64,000 nucleotides of DNA from Camellia lanceoleosa (Eukaryota > Streptophyta > Magnoliopsida > Ericales > Theaceae): contig CM045759.1 in the NCBI GenBank assembly GCA_025200525.1, positions 1,550,001 through 1,614,000 of the forward strand, read 5' to 3'. A program made the position numbers and the translations under genes. The first letter of the stretch is position 1; each line of letters starts with the position of its first letter. Shown in pieces: positions 32,193 through 42,420 of this stretch. The notes beneath the pieces are model-generated. The model saw only the letters and a program-made list of their open reading frames with translations, had not been told where the DNA came from and ran no database searches.

Positions 32193-34841
32193 AAAGTTTT
32201 CAAACTGGCAAAAAGTAATTATGACCCTTGGAATACGGGCAAGCCTTGGGCTTTTGATATTATTCGATTTACCTACTTCTTTGCAAAAAATCAAAACATT
32301 CTAAGTGTTAACTCCTTTGTTACTAACGATACACCTCTGCAACATTTCTTGGATTTTCTTACACCCACTTCCGAAGCTATTCGTAGGCACACCACAGAGA
32401 TAGCTCAAGAAGAAGCTGGAACCGCCAGGGTTGATCTGTTTGGGGATGACGACGCAGTGGAGCTGGCGAAGCAGTACAGGACGGAGAGACAAGTGGAGAG
32501 GGTAGGGGAGCCGGTGGTACAATCCCGTTCTTCCACCATGATAGTGGCTCCGAAGCCAATCAACCAGGCGGAACCAGATCACTGGCATACGAAGGCTAAC
32601 AAATCAACGGTTATTGTGGCGGACTTGGAGGTTATACGCGAAAAGTACCAAGTTCCCGCTGAAATAGAGTTACTGTTGCCATCGTCAACGGAGAGGCCAT
32701 CCGATGCCCGGCGGGGGAGTTTGCCCTGTACGAGGAAGCATTGAAAGGAGGACTGAGGTTGCCGCTTCCGCAAGTGCTGGTTGATGTCCTAAACCGGTTG
32801 GAGGTAGTGTCGGGACAACTAATGCCTAACGCGTGGAAGATTGTGTTAGCCTGTGCAAGCACGTGGCAGAAGACGACTGAAGGGGCGGCTATGACGGTGG
32901 ATGAATTTTTCGCGTGTTATAAGGCCTCAGGACAGCAAGAGACTTGGGTGACGTTGCAGCGAGGTGAGGGAGGGTCCGTGATGCCGCCGTCATCTATTAA
33001 GGGTTGGAGGCCGCGGTGGTTTTACGTGTCCGCGAATGGAAGGGTTGGGGTGCGTACGGTGTGGAGAGTGCCCACCAAATCTGTGGAGCCAAAACTGGGG
33101 GCGGCAGCAGAGGAGAGGATAAAAAAGGTGAAGGCATGGAGGGAGAAGGAGGGAGCCAGGTGGGACGAACTCGTTCAACCTTCAGCCTTGTTTGCAGCGG
33201 GATTGGGCCCTCAGTCGAGCGTTGGAGATCTGGGATGGGCTGAACTAGAGGCAAAGAGGAAAACGCAAGAGGCTGAGGATATGGCTATCCTCGCCAAAAC
33301 CAGTAAGTTCAAAGAGTCCCAAGCAGACCGACCGCCAAAATCGATCGCGAGGGAGAGGATTCGACCTCGCCCCAAACCCCTGGGGGAAAAAGACTTAGGT
33401 GGATTTGAGCCACGATCGCCCTCAGTTGATCCTTTGAAGGAGAGGGCCTACAAGGAGATAGAGGTGGAGGGTGGGGTAAAGAAGAAGAGGAAAGTGAGGA
33501 GGAATGAAGAAGAGCCTGCCTTAAAGAGGAGGAAGGAGATGACGGCAGAGGAGACCCCCATGGCCAAGGAGGCAGGGGAGATCCCAAGAAGGGTGGTTGC
33601 CCCAGAAGTTGTGGAGGTCGCCTTAGAGGTCATGGAAGTCGTCTCAGTAGTGGCAGAGATCGCCCAAGAAATTCAAGTAGAAGGTGAGGCAACTGGCCCT
33701 GAGCCAAGGGGAGAGGAACAGCCCTAGGGGGGTTCTGCGCCCCAAGGAGGAGGAGGGTCAGGCTAACGACTGCGATCTACCACGCCCGCGTGGTGCTTGG
33801 GCTACTGGAGGGAGAAAAAGGCCCAGCTAGGGCAGCTGCAGATCGCCTTGTTGGGATCGTGGACGAGGCGGCTGTGCGCTCGGTAGCCAGGTTCAATGAG
33901 GCTGAGCTGTTAAGGGGGTTGTGCTCTGCCCAAATGGAGGTAACCATTTTAATGGGCTCTCGAGAAAGGCGACGCACAGACAGGTCAAGTCGGATGAGGC
34001 CAAGGCTCAACTTGCAAACTTCAAAAGGGAGAGTGCAGGGTGGAAGAAGGCTGCGCGAAGCGCGTGCTCCAGGGGTTGGCAGGAAGCTGGAAAAGCTAAA
34101 AAGATGCAAGTGTTGGCCATTATTCACCGCAATGTTGCCGACAAGCCCAAGCTGAGCTGATCGCGGTCAAGTTGGAGCTAGAAGACGAACGTCGCCAGGT
34201 TATGTCACTCGAGTTCTAAATTTGGTGGCGAGCGAAAAAGCCGGGATGCTCAAAGAACTCTTGCGATCGCCATTGAGCGGCATGAAGAGGCTATGACCAG
34301 TAATAAAGAACTGTGCGTCCAGCAAATGAAAGAAAATGATGAAGTAGTCGTGAAGATTCTTTGGGTTGCGAGAAGGCGGAAGACGGCGTGCTAAGGCAAT
34401 GGAGGAAGGCGAAACTGCGAAGGAGTTGGATGAAGAAAGGGCCAAGACGGCCTCTGAAAAGGCGAGCCTGCAGAAGGAGTTGGAGGAAGAGAGGACCAAG
34501 GCAGCCTCTGAAAGGGCAGCATACCCCGATCTGTATGTCGCAGCAATAGAACAATTTAAGGGGTCTGTTGAATTTCAGATGGCGATCGATGCCGCGGTTG
34601 CCAGCAGCGTGGCGAGGGAGGTGAGGCGGGGCGTCTGGAGCAACCGACTGCTATCGACTTCTATAAACACGAAATGGCTGAGTTTTGGGATAGTGGCTGG
34701 AAGATGTTCAAGCGTAAAGCTGAAGAACTGTTCCTAGGCTTAGACCTCAGTAGTGTAAAAATTGATGAAGACGATGTGGCCCAGACCCCCCTGGATGAGG
34801 GGATTGAAGAAGAAGACCTTGTTTCTAGTGAGGAGGAATAA
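32193..34841 (+). pseudogene. Antisense additional ORF of the Tat element (gypsy-type 'transposon' domain), frameshifted
   Basis: This reading runs opposite to gag-pol. After a stop at 32190-32192 it reads ..NYDPWNTGKPWAFDIIRF.., then ..PLQHFLDFLTPTSEAI... Around 32670-32690 the frame shifts to one reading GEFALYEEALKGGLRLPLP..PNAWKIVLA..FFACYKAS..GWRPRWFYVS. That pattern resembles the 'putative gypsy type transposon' domain (Pfam Transposase_28) in plant extra ORFs. A basic, charged middle with KKKRKVRR (about 33475-33500) may be a nuclear localisation signal. The C-terminal part is a likely coiled coil (KELDEERAKTASEKASLQK..) and, after further frameshifts, ends IDEDDVAQTPLDEG..SSEEE before TAA at 34839-34841. 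No clear ATG start survives. Function unknown. Confidence 0.7.
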
Positions 34842-35966
34842 TTGAAGAAGAAGAAGAAGACCTCGTACTTAGAGTTGTTTTTGTGTGTTTGTTTTTGTTA
34901 TTATTATTTTTTTTTGAAATGCTGTAGTGAACTTATGGACAAGTTTGTGAATAAATAAAATTGCAATTGTGTTTTCATTCGATTGTTGTTGCTTACGCAT
35001 CCAAAATGAATAAGAATGGTGGTTTGTGTGTAAAGCTTGTGTATAAATCGTTGTGAGAATCTCAATATAAATTGAAGTTGAACTTGTATTAAAAACTCAG
35101 TGCAGAGTGAAGTTTAAAATGGAATAAAATTCCAAGTGTGTTTGCCACACTGCTGAAGTGAATGAGAGTGGTTTATTAAAGTTAGGCTTGACTTGTAAAG
35201 AAAGAGGTTGACTTGCAAATGTTGATAAATAAGAAAATAAAAGAGTGTTGGTAAGAATGTCAAAGATGTGAAGTTTCAAATTATGTCCAAAAATGAAGTT
35301 GTAGATCAAGTTGTAAGAGTATTGGTAAATAAAAGATTAGTTTGGAATTTGACCAAGTAAGGTGTAAAAACATGGACCTGGAATTTTGCCCAAGTAAGTC
35401 TACTAATGCCATAAGCATAAAGTTTGCTTGAATGGCTTTGACCGAGCTCTACATGTGTGCTCAGTTGGGGTTAAGTTATGATTCACTGACTATGCAAATA
35501 ATTCAGTAGCTTGAAGTAACTCAGTCTTGCTCTGACCGAGGCGTTTCATGCTCAGTCTGGACGAGCTTTTCCTGGTTGGTCAGCCTGAGGCTGTAAGCTT
35601 TTTGTCGCTCGGTTTGGACGAGGCTTTTGGTGCTTAGTCTGGCTGAGGCTTTTTGTCGCTCGGTCTGGCTGAGGCTTTTGGTGCTCAGTTTGGCTGAGGC
35701 TTTTTGTCGCTCGGTCTGGCTGAGGCTTTTGGTGTTCAGTCTGGCTGAGGCTCTTAGTGCTCAGTCTGGCTGAGGCTTTTTATGGGTGCTGCAATCAAAA
35801 TGTTATGAAGACACCATATAAATAACTGAGATATAAAATTGTTGTCATGAAGAGTGTAGCCCAGTTGATCAAAGATTTACACGATGTGAGGGGAGAACAG
35901 AGATGTTCAAGTGTGTAAATTTGTCGAAAAGAAAATACAATAACTAAGCAATACAAAAGTAGGAAC
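34842..35966. other. Non-coding 3' region of the Tat element between extra ORF and integrase
   Basis: It contains A/T-rich spacer plus the short tandem repeat described at 35560-35785. No ORF of note. Confidence 0.55.
35560..35785. repeat. 25/26-bp tandem repeat
   Basis: Units ggctgaggctttttgtcgct and ggctgaggcttttggtgctc alternate, each extended by cggtct or cagtct to 25-26 bp, for at least seven copies. It is a second, unrelated tandem array inside the same retrotransposon. Confidence 0.8.
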
Positions 35967-36860
35967 TTATTGAAAGTAATGCTTCAAGTGTTCGGCGTTC
36001 CACGGGTGAGGGAGTTCTCGACCTTCCATGTCCTGAAGTCGGTAAGTGCCTAGTCGTGGTCGGGCTTTCACAACGTAAGGTCTCTCCCACTTGGCTGCCA
36101 GTTTGCCCTCAGTCGGATTTTTGGTGGCAAGGGTTACTTTGCGCAAGACAAGGTCCCCCACAGCGAACTCCCTTGATCGGACTTTGCGGTTGTAGTGTGT
36201 TCTCATTTTCTGTTGGTATGAGGCCAGTCTGATAGCAGTGGTTTCTCTGAGCTCTTCGATTAGGTCAAGGTTTGCCCGACGGAGTTCTTCGGTTAGTTCG
36301 GGATTCGGATGTAAAACCCTTGCAGTAGGCAGACTGACTTCCACTGGGATGACCGCCTCAGCGCCGTATGTTAAGTGAAAGGGGGTCTCCCCAGTGGGAG
36401 TCCGAGCGGTAGTACGGTAAGCCCAGAGTACATTTGGCAATTCCTCAGCCCAAAGTCCCTTAGCAGCTTCCAATTTAGTCTTGATGATCTTCAGAAGGGA
36501 ACGGTTGGTAACCTCGACTTGGCTATTGGCTTGGGGATGACCTAGGGAGGAGAAACATGGTTGGATTTGGAGGTCTGCACAGAACTTCCTATACTTGGAG
36601 TTGTTGAATTGTTTGCCGTTGTTGGAGACGATGACTTGAGGGATGCCAAACCTGCATACGATCGATTGCTAGATGAATTTGGTTGTGTTCCGCTCGGTAA
36701 TGGTAGCAAGGGGTTCTGCCTCTACCCACTTGGTGAAGTAATTAATGGCGACAATTACGAACTTGGTCTGGCCTCGGCCGGTGGGCAGTGGACCAACTAA
36801 GTCGATCCCCCATTTGGCGAACGGATAGGGACTGCAAAGTGTGATCAACTCTGTAGGAGG
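35967..36860 (-). pseudogene. Integrase of the Tat element, inactivated
   Basis: The minus strand reads KWGIDLVGPLPTGRGQTKF (first catalytic Asp present), later VIVSNNGKQF where the second catalytic Asp, usual in SDNG, is Asn, then GHPQANSQVEVTN with the catalytic Glu. A TAG stop breaks the chain in ..TTKFI*QSIVCRFG.. near 36667-36672. The C-terminal part (36473-35967) is open: MEAAKGLWAEELPNVLWAYR.., ..FHLTYGAEAVIPVE.., ending EHLKHYFQ. The loss of Asp and the stop make it non-functional. Confidence 0.8.
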
Positions 36861-36959
36861 AGCATGGGGGATATTGGCAAAACGCTGACACGTGGATTTC
36901 CCACATCACATAGGTTGCTTGAGCTGGATTGAGGCATCGCAGATACGAGCATGAAAAAC

Positions 36960-37464
36960 AACATTTGTACAAGACACCACTGATGAGGATGTAATTGGAC
37001 GACCGGGCCCTGACTTTGATGGCCTGCTGTTGGTCATCTAGAAGGTCTTCCGTTGTCAAAAATAGGAAGATGTCGGACGCCCAAGGGATGGGTTCATTTT
37101 GGAGGAACTGCACTTCTTGCTGGTTGGGAGAGATGGCAGGGTGGACTAGGTATTCGAGGCGGACACCATGGCTGAGGTCGGATTGGTCTGCAGAAGCTAG
37201 CTGAGCTATCTCATCTGCCGTAAAGTTTTTCGTCCGAGGGATGTGCTTGATGTGGAAGGTATTGAAGAGGCGAACAAGGGGGAGTGTAATATCCTTGTAA
37301 GCCCGCATTGTATCATCCTTGGCATTGAATTCCCCCGTAATTTGTTCGACAATGAGCTGGGAGTCACTGAACACTCGGATGTGGCTGACACCGATGTCCC
37401 GGGCTAAGCGGAGACCTGCTATCAATGCCTCATATTCGGCCTTATTGTTACTGGCTTCGAACAA
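36960..37464 (-). pseudogene. Second (archaeal-type) RNase H domain of the Tat element
   Basis: The minus strand reads ASNNKAEYEALIAGLRLARD, then HIRVFSDSQLIVEQITGEF, the pattern of an archaeal-type RNase H with its Asp/Glu residues (EYEAL, FSDSQ). This duplicate RNase H after the retroviral-type one is characteristic of Tat-lineage elements. Its upstream join to the pol frame is broken by a frameshift near 37464. Confidence 0.75.
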
Positions 37465-39145
37465 GAAACGGAGAGCACATTTGAAATAACCACCCTCAAG
37501 GGCGGTGAGGATGAGACCATCCCCACTGCCTTCTCTGCAGGATGATCTGTCGACGTTGAGGGTCCAAGAGTGGGGGTCCTCTGGCTTGGCGGGGGTGGAG
37601 GGGCTGTGGTTGGGGTAGGGTTAGTGAATTCCAGGATAAAATCGGCAACAGCCTGCCCCTTAATTGCTGTTCGAGGTCGGTGGGAGATGTCAAACTGGCT
37701 GAGTTCTACTGACCACTGCATGAGTCTGTCGGAAAGTTCTGGTTGCTGTATGACCTTCTTCAAAGGTTGGTCGGTGAGGACCACTATGAAATGGGCTTGG
37801 AAGTAAGGACGGAGTCGTCTGGAGGCGGTGACCAGGGCCAAGGATAGTTTTTCTAACAGTGGGTAATTCTGCTCCGCTCCCCTGAGAGCCCGACTGATAT
37901 AGTAGACCGGCCGCTAGATAGAGCCGTCTTCCCTGATAAGAGCTGCACTGACTGTGGTGCTTGAAACGGCTAAGTAGAGGAAGAGGGGTTCGTCCGCGAT
38001 TGCCTGAGAAAGGAAGGGAGGGTTGGCCATACACTGCTTCAACTGTTGAAAGGCCTTTTCGGATTTGATCGTCCATTCAAAAGTTTGTCGAAGAACTTTG
38101 AAGAAGGGAAGGCACTTATCCGTTGCGCGGGAAATGAAGCGGTTGAAGGCGGTTACTTGGCCAGTGAGTCTCTGAACCTCCTTAACCGTTCTGGGTGACT
38201 GCATTTCAATCAAGGCCTTGATTTTTTCAAGGTTAGCTTCAATGCCGCGCTGACTGATCATGAAACCCAAAAACTTCCCAGATCCTATGCCGAAGGCGCA
38301 CTTCTCCGGTTTGAGCTTCATTTGGTACTTATGTAGGGTGACGAAGGTCTTTCGTAGGTCGGTCAGATGGTCAGCAGAGAGTTTGCTCTTGACGAGCATG
38401 TCGTTGACATATACGTCGACATATACTTTCATATTTCGACCTATCTGATGATGGAAAACAGCATTGACCAACCGTTGGTAGATGGCCCCAACATTTTTAA
38501 GTCCAAATGGCATCACATGGTAGTGGTAGGTACCTCGGTCGGTAATGAAGGAGGTGTGTTCTTGATCAGACGGGTGCATCAGAATTTGGTTGTACCTAAA
38601 GAAAGCATCCATGAAGCTGATCATTTGGTGACCGTCCGTGGCGTCGACTAGCAGGTTATGCGAGGAAGAAGATAGCTATCTTTGGGGTAGGCTCGGTTGA
38701 GGTCGGAGAAGTTGACACAGAGTCACCATTTGCCATTGTTCTTGCGGACTAGGACCACGTTTGATAACCATCTAGGGTAGTCCACGTTTTTGAGGAATTG
38801 GGCCTCAAGGAGCTTATCAACCTCTGCAGCAATAAGAGTATTGCGCTCTGGATGAAAGATGCGCTGCTTCTGGCGGTAAGGTCGGAAATGGGGTTCAATG
38901 CTGAGGCGATGTGTTATGAAGGAGGGGTCAATACCCGACATGTCTGAATGGGTCCAGGCAAATACATTATTGTGCTCGGTCAGGAGGGCAGTAAGGTCGG
39001 CCTTGGCTTGGGGGGATAGTTGGCTGCCGATTTTGGCAGTTTTGGTTGGGTTGGTGGGGTTGATGGGAACCTCAACGAGCTCCTCTACAGGTTCTCCTCT
39101 GACCAGCTCGTCCTCATCTCGGACGTCAAGTCCTTCAATGATCAT
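37422..39145 (-). pseudogene. Reverse transcriptase and RNase H of the Tat element, inactivated
   Basis: The segment 39145-38723 reads through ..SGIDPSFITHRLSIEP.. to RKNNGKW and then meets TGA. A second lesion, a one-base loss, lies near 38655-38660. From 38624 the frame continues ..MPFGLKNVGAIYQRLVN.. and ..VNDMLVKS... The catalytic box is YVND instead of the usual Y(I/V)DD, so one essential Asp is Asn. Later come FLGFMISQRGIEAN and the tether FILEFTNP (37841-37422) with retroviral-type RNase H. The mutations, several of them C-to-T or G-to-A, show the enzyme is dead. Confidence 0.85.
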
Positions 39146-39167
39146 AGCTTCCTTCAGCTTGACTTCC

Positions 39168-39560
39168 TTAAGTGAGGTGACATAACACTACTGGCCGATG
39201 CCTTTTTCCCTTCTTGTCCGGCCTGTGTCGATTGGGGAACTTTATGGCGAGGTGGTAGGTTGATGTGATAGCTTGGAAAGCATTGAGGGCAGTGCGACCA
39301 ACTATGATGTTGTAGGTAGAGGGACAGTCGACAACAAGGAAGGTGAGCAACTTTGTGGTCTACCGTGGGTACTCGCCGATGGTGATGGGGAGATCGATGG
39401 AGCCGATGGAGGTCACCCGGTCGCCAGTGAAACCGACCAAAGGGGTTTGGAGGGGAGACAGACTTTCCTCCCCAATCTTGAGCTAGCGGAAGCAGTTGAG
39501 GAATATGATGTCTGAGGAACTATCGTTGTCGATGAGAACTCGTCTGACCTTGTAGTTGGA
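39168..39560 (-). pseudogene. Aspartic protease region of the Tat element
   Basis: The minus strand reads VRRVLIDNDSSSDIIF (39555-39500), aligned with the usual VDTGSSADIL, so the catalytic Asp is kept but the next residues are altered. Later it reads [20 protein letters not shown] (39350-39270), typical of the end of Tat protease. Stops separate the pieces. Confidence 0.65.
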
Positions 39561-39939
39561 GAGGAGGGCAAAAATGACGAGAGGGTCATCATGTGGGTAA
39601 TGGATGCCTGTACAGTCGGCGTCCGTGAAGGTGATAGGCTCGGTCACTGTTTGGGCTATTTAGAGGGTCGGTCCACCGTTGCCATTGCCTTGTCTGAGCC
39701 TTACCTTATCTTTTTGAGTTTTGCCCTCTGAGCCGAGCGGGATGGTCCGCCACAAGCAAGGCCACCTGAAATAACTCGGATTTCTCCAACTGGTGGAGGG
39801 GGATTACCTGGCGGCCGAGACTGTTGCGGAGGGCGATCATGGCCCTGGTTAGGTTGAGCAGGCCGCCGGGGTGGGGTGCGTCGGCGATTGTTTCTGAGGG
39901 GCTCGGTTCTTTGCCTCTGCTGAGGGCGGGTGTCCGTGA

Positions 39940-41199
39940 ACCGGCTAAGACGTCCCTGATGTATTAGGGTCTCGACCTGATCCTTAAGATTAACACACTC
40001 ATCGGTGTTATGGCCGTGGTCCTAGTGAAAACGGCAATATTTGGACTGGTCTTTCCAGTTGGAAGGGGTTCGCGATGGTTGGGGCTATTTGAGGGGGTAG
40101 TCCCACTGGATCTGATTGAGGACTTGTTCCATGGGGGAGTTTAAGGGGATGTACCGCTCGAACTGACCGGGCGGTCGGACTTGGGCCGACCGATCAGTTC
40201 TGGGGGGTCGGTTGGTATAGTGGAGTGTTTGACTATTATACTGGGTGTTTCTAGGTTCTGAGTTTTTTTGCTTTTCTCTGGGGGTCGGTTTTTGGTTGTT
40301 GGATCTTGCTGGGCAACTAGGGAATCTTCAGCGTTTATGTATTTTTTGACTTTGGAGAGTAGGGTTGCCATGGAAGTCGGGGGGTTTTTGGAGAGGGAGA
40401 AGAGGAAGTCGGACGACCGCAGACCGGCCATAAAAGCCGTAAGGATGACCTTGTCATCGTTTTCTGCCACCTGCAAGGCTTCGGTGTTGAAGCGAGTAAC
40501 GAAGCTGCGTAGGGACTCCCCCTCGGTCTGACGGATGTTGAGGAGTTGGGTTGCCGGGCGGCGTTGGCGCTGGGCTTCAATAAAATAGCTGAGGAAGAGT
40601 CGTTCGAGTCTTTGGAAAGTGGAGCAGTCTCGGTAATGGTTGAACCATAGTCGAGCTGATCCCTTTAGTGTCACGGGAAAAGCTCGACACATGATCTCGT
40701 CAGAGAAGGAATGGAGGATCATGAGGGTTCGGTAGATCTCCAGATGGTCAACTGGGTCCGTCGTACCGTCAAAAGAGTCAATGGTGGGCATTTTGAACTT
40801 GGGGGATAGGGGTTTGTCCCGGATGGAGGCAACAAATGGTAAGTTGGCCATGGTAGAGGGTTTATGTTGGATGTTCTGTATGACCTCTTGGAGTTGGAGC
40901 TTCATGGCTCGGAGTTCTGCGTCCCAGAGAGGGATGTTGTCACCATCGGAGGCGTGAGGATCGACACTCTTGGCTTCCCTTGGGGTTGGTGCGAGATCGG
41001 CGAATCTTGAGGATGGAGGTGATGGATTTATATGTGGGGGTGGAGGTTGCAAGCCTTCCAAGTTGGGTGGATAGGGCTGCGGGATAGTATGGCTCGGGGC
41101 TCGTTCTTGGTTAAAGGGAATATCTAGAGGTGGTGGAGGAGGCATAGGAAGGTTTCTCTGGAGTAAAGCATTTATCAGGGCTTGGTTTTGCTCGGCCAT
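39940..41199 (-). pseudogene. Gag polyprotein of the Tat element
   Basis: ATG at 41197-41199 starts MAEQNQALINALLQRN and the frame stays open to 40141 (352 codons). A Pro-rich N-terminus is followed by the retrotransposon gag core (FDGTTDPVDHLEIYRTLM, FPVTLKGSARLWFNHYRD, LNIRQTEGESLRSFVTRF). After a stop the nucleocapsid remains visible near 40050-39990: KYCRFH*DHGHNTDECVNLK, a CCHC zinc knuckle interrupted by TAG. Length and order fit Tat elements. Confidence 0.85.
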
Positions 41200-41385
41200 G
41201 CGGTTAATGTTGTTGGTAAGCTCGATGAAATACTATGGTGGATTGTTTGGATTGGGAGGGTCGATTTGATGGTGAGAAGCCATAGATCTAGTCGTGACCA
41301 TACACTTTGATTGGTAGTAGGAAAAGGTTGTTGGGACAGGGTCTCCGGCGACAATGAGCACAACTGGCGCACGAAACAAAGTTTT

Positions 41386-41403
41386 CCCACAGACGGCGCC
41401 AAC
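41386..41403 (-). other. Primer binding site of the Tat element
   Basis: On the minus strand TTGGCGCCGTCTGTGGGAA begins next to the 5' LTR. TGGCGCCGT matches the complement of the 3' end of plant tRNA-Asp as I recall it; the rest diverges. Confidence 0.65.
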
Positions 41404-41992
41404 TGATGATACAATTAATATACAACGCGTACCTGGCAGAACGGGTCGAACTGATCCACGCTTCTCGTGCCAATATCCGAGTGATCAACCCACCAATGAA
41501 CCTGCAGACAAGTTCAACGGGGAACGGGGAGTCCCCCAGTGAACCCTCCGACAAGTAAGTTAGAAAGAGAAGTAGAGTATAGAGAGAGATTGGAGATACA
41601 AAGCTTAACCTTCTTCTTGTTTTCAACGTCTGTTTATATCCTTTGGTAATCATTTCGCCGTCCCTTCCGACCTGCCACCTTGGCCGAAAGTCTATGCTGT
41701 AGCTTACCTTGTTTAGGGTGAGAGGGTGTTGTTTCGACGGAGAGGTGTTGTCGTAATAAATGCTGTGATGGGCTGCATTAATGGCGATGTACAGTGACAA
41801 TAACTTTGCAGATCTTTGTTTGTTGATGTGGCTTGTTCTTTACCTGTCACATGTCTGAATATCATTGGTTCTTCGTGCCATGTTGGCTTCCAGCTGTTCA
41901 GGATCTCATCAGTTGGGTTATGTGTTGGGCTCTAAGTGATGGGCTTGGATTGTTCATAGTGGGCTATGACCTTTGTGGGCCTAACTACGTCA
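41404..41992 (-). repeat. 5' LTR of the Tat element
   Basis: The 589-bp LTR runs from TGATGATACAATTAATATAC to CCTAACTACGTCA in plus-strand reading and pairs with 30998-31587. On the element's own strand this is the 5' LTR, since the primer site and gag lie just beyond it. Confidence 0.93.
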
Positions 41993-42411
41993 AAAGATTT
42001 TTAATTTTTTTTATTATTTATAAATAGTTGTCTCAGTTTGTAAATTTGAAGAAAAAACATAAATTCAAAAAATGAGTTTACGTTGGTTTTTAAACATAAA
42101 TTTAAAAACTTTACTAACAAATTTTTTTTCCAATTATTTTTTTTTAATGAAATTTTTTTCTAACTAATATTAATCAAGGAGGCAATTGGTAATGTTACTT
42201 TAAACCTTTGGGGGAATTATAATTTCTAAAATGTGAGAGGTGTCCATATAATTTACCCAATAAGGAAAAAATTGGTATTTAGAAAAATTAAATTGTTGAA
42301 GGGGGAATCTGTAATGAAACTTTAAACCTCAGGAGAGAATGTAATTTCCAAAAAGTGAAGGGAAAAATTGTAATAAATATAAATCTCAGGAGGTGTCAAT
42401 GTAATTTATCC

Positions 42412-42420
42412 ATTAAATTA
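42412..42420. repeat. 9-bp target-site duplication, right copy
   Basis: ATTAAATTA, identical to 30137-30145. Confidence 0.85.

Larger units (their letters stand above)
30998..41992 (-). mobile_element. Ty3/gypsy LTR retrotransposon, Tat lineage, decayed
   Basis: About 11.0 kb, inserted in the right arm of the MULE-type element. LTRs of 590 and 589 bp begin and end TG...CA and differ at roughly 30 positions by eye (about 95% identity). The order on the minus strand is 5' LTR, primer site, gag, protease, RT, RNase H, second RNase H, integrase, then a long 3' region with a plus-strand ORF and tandem repeats, then 3' LTR. An archaeal-type second RNase H and an antisense extra ORF are known traits of the Tat clade (Ogre/Retand relatives). 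Flanking 5-mers AAAGG and AAAGA are a probable decayed duplication. All coding regions carry stops or frameshifts, so it is not autonomous. Confidence 0.9.
30146..42411. mobile_element. MULE-type long-TIR element split by an LTR retrotransposon
   Basis: Left terminus GGGTAAATTACACTAACACC and right terminus GGTGTCAATGTAATTTATCC form an imperfect inverted repeat. The inverted similarity continues for several hundred bases: 30146-30720 against the reverse complement of 30845-30997 joined to 41993-42411. Without the inserted retrotransposon (30998-41992) the element is about 1.27 kb, almost all arm with a ~120-bp centre. Perfect 9-bp duplications ATTAAATTA flank it. This is the hallmark of Mutator-like elements. 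It carries no transposase. Confidence 0.8.
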
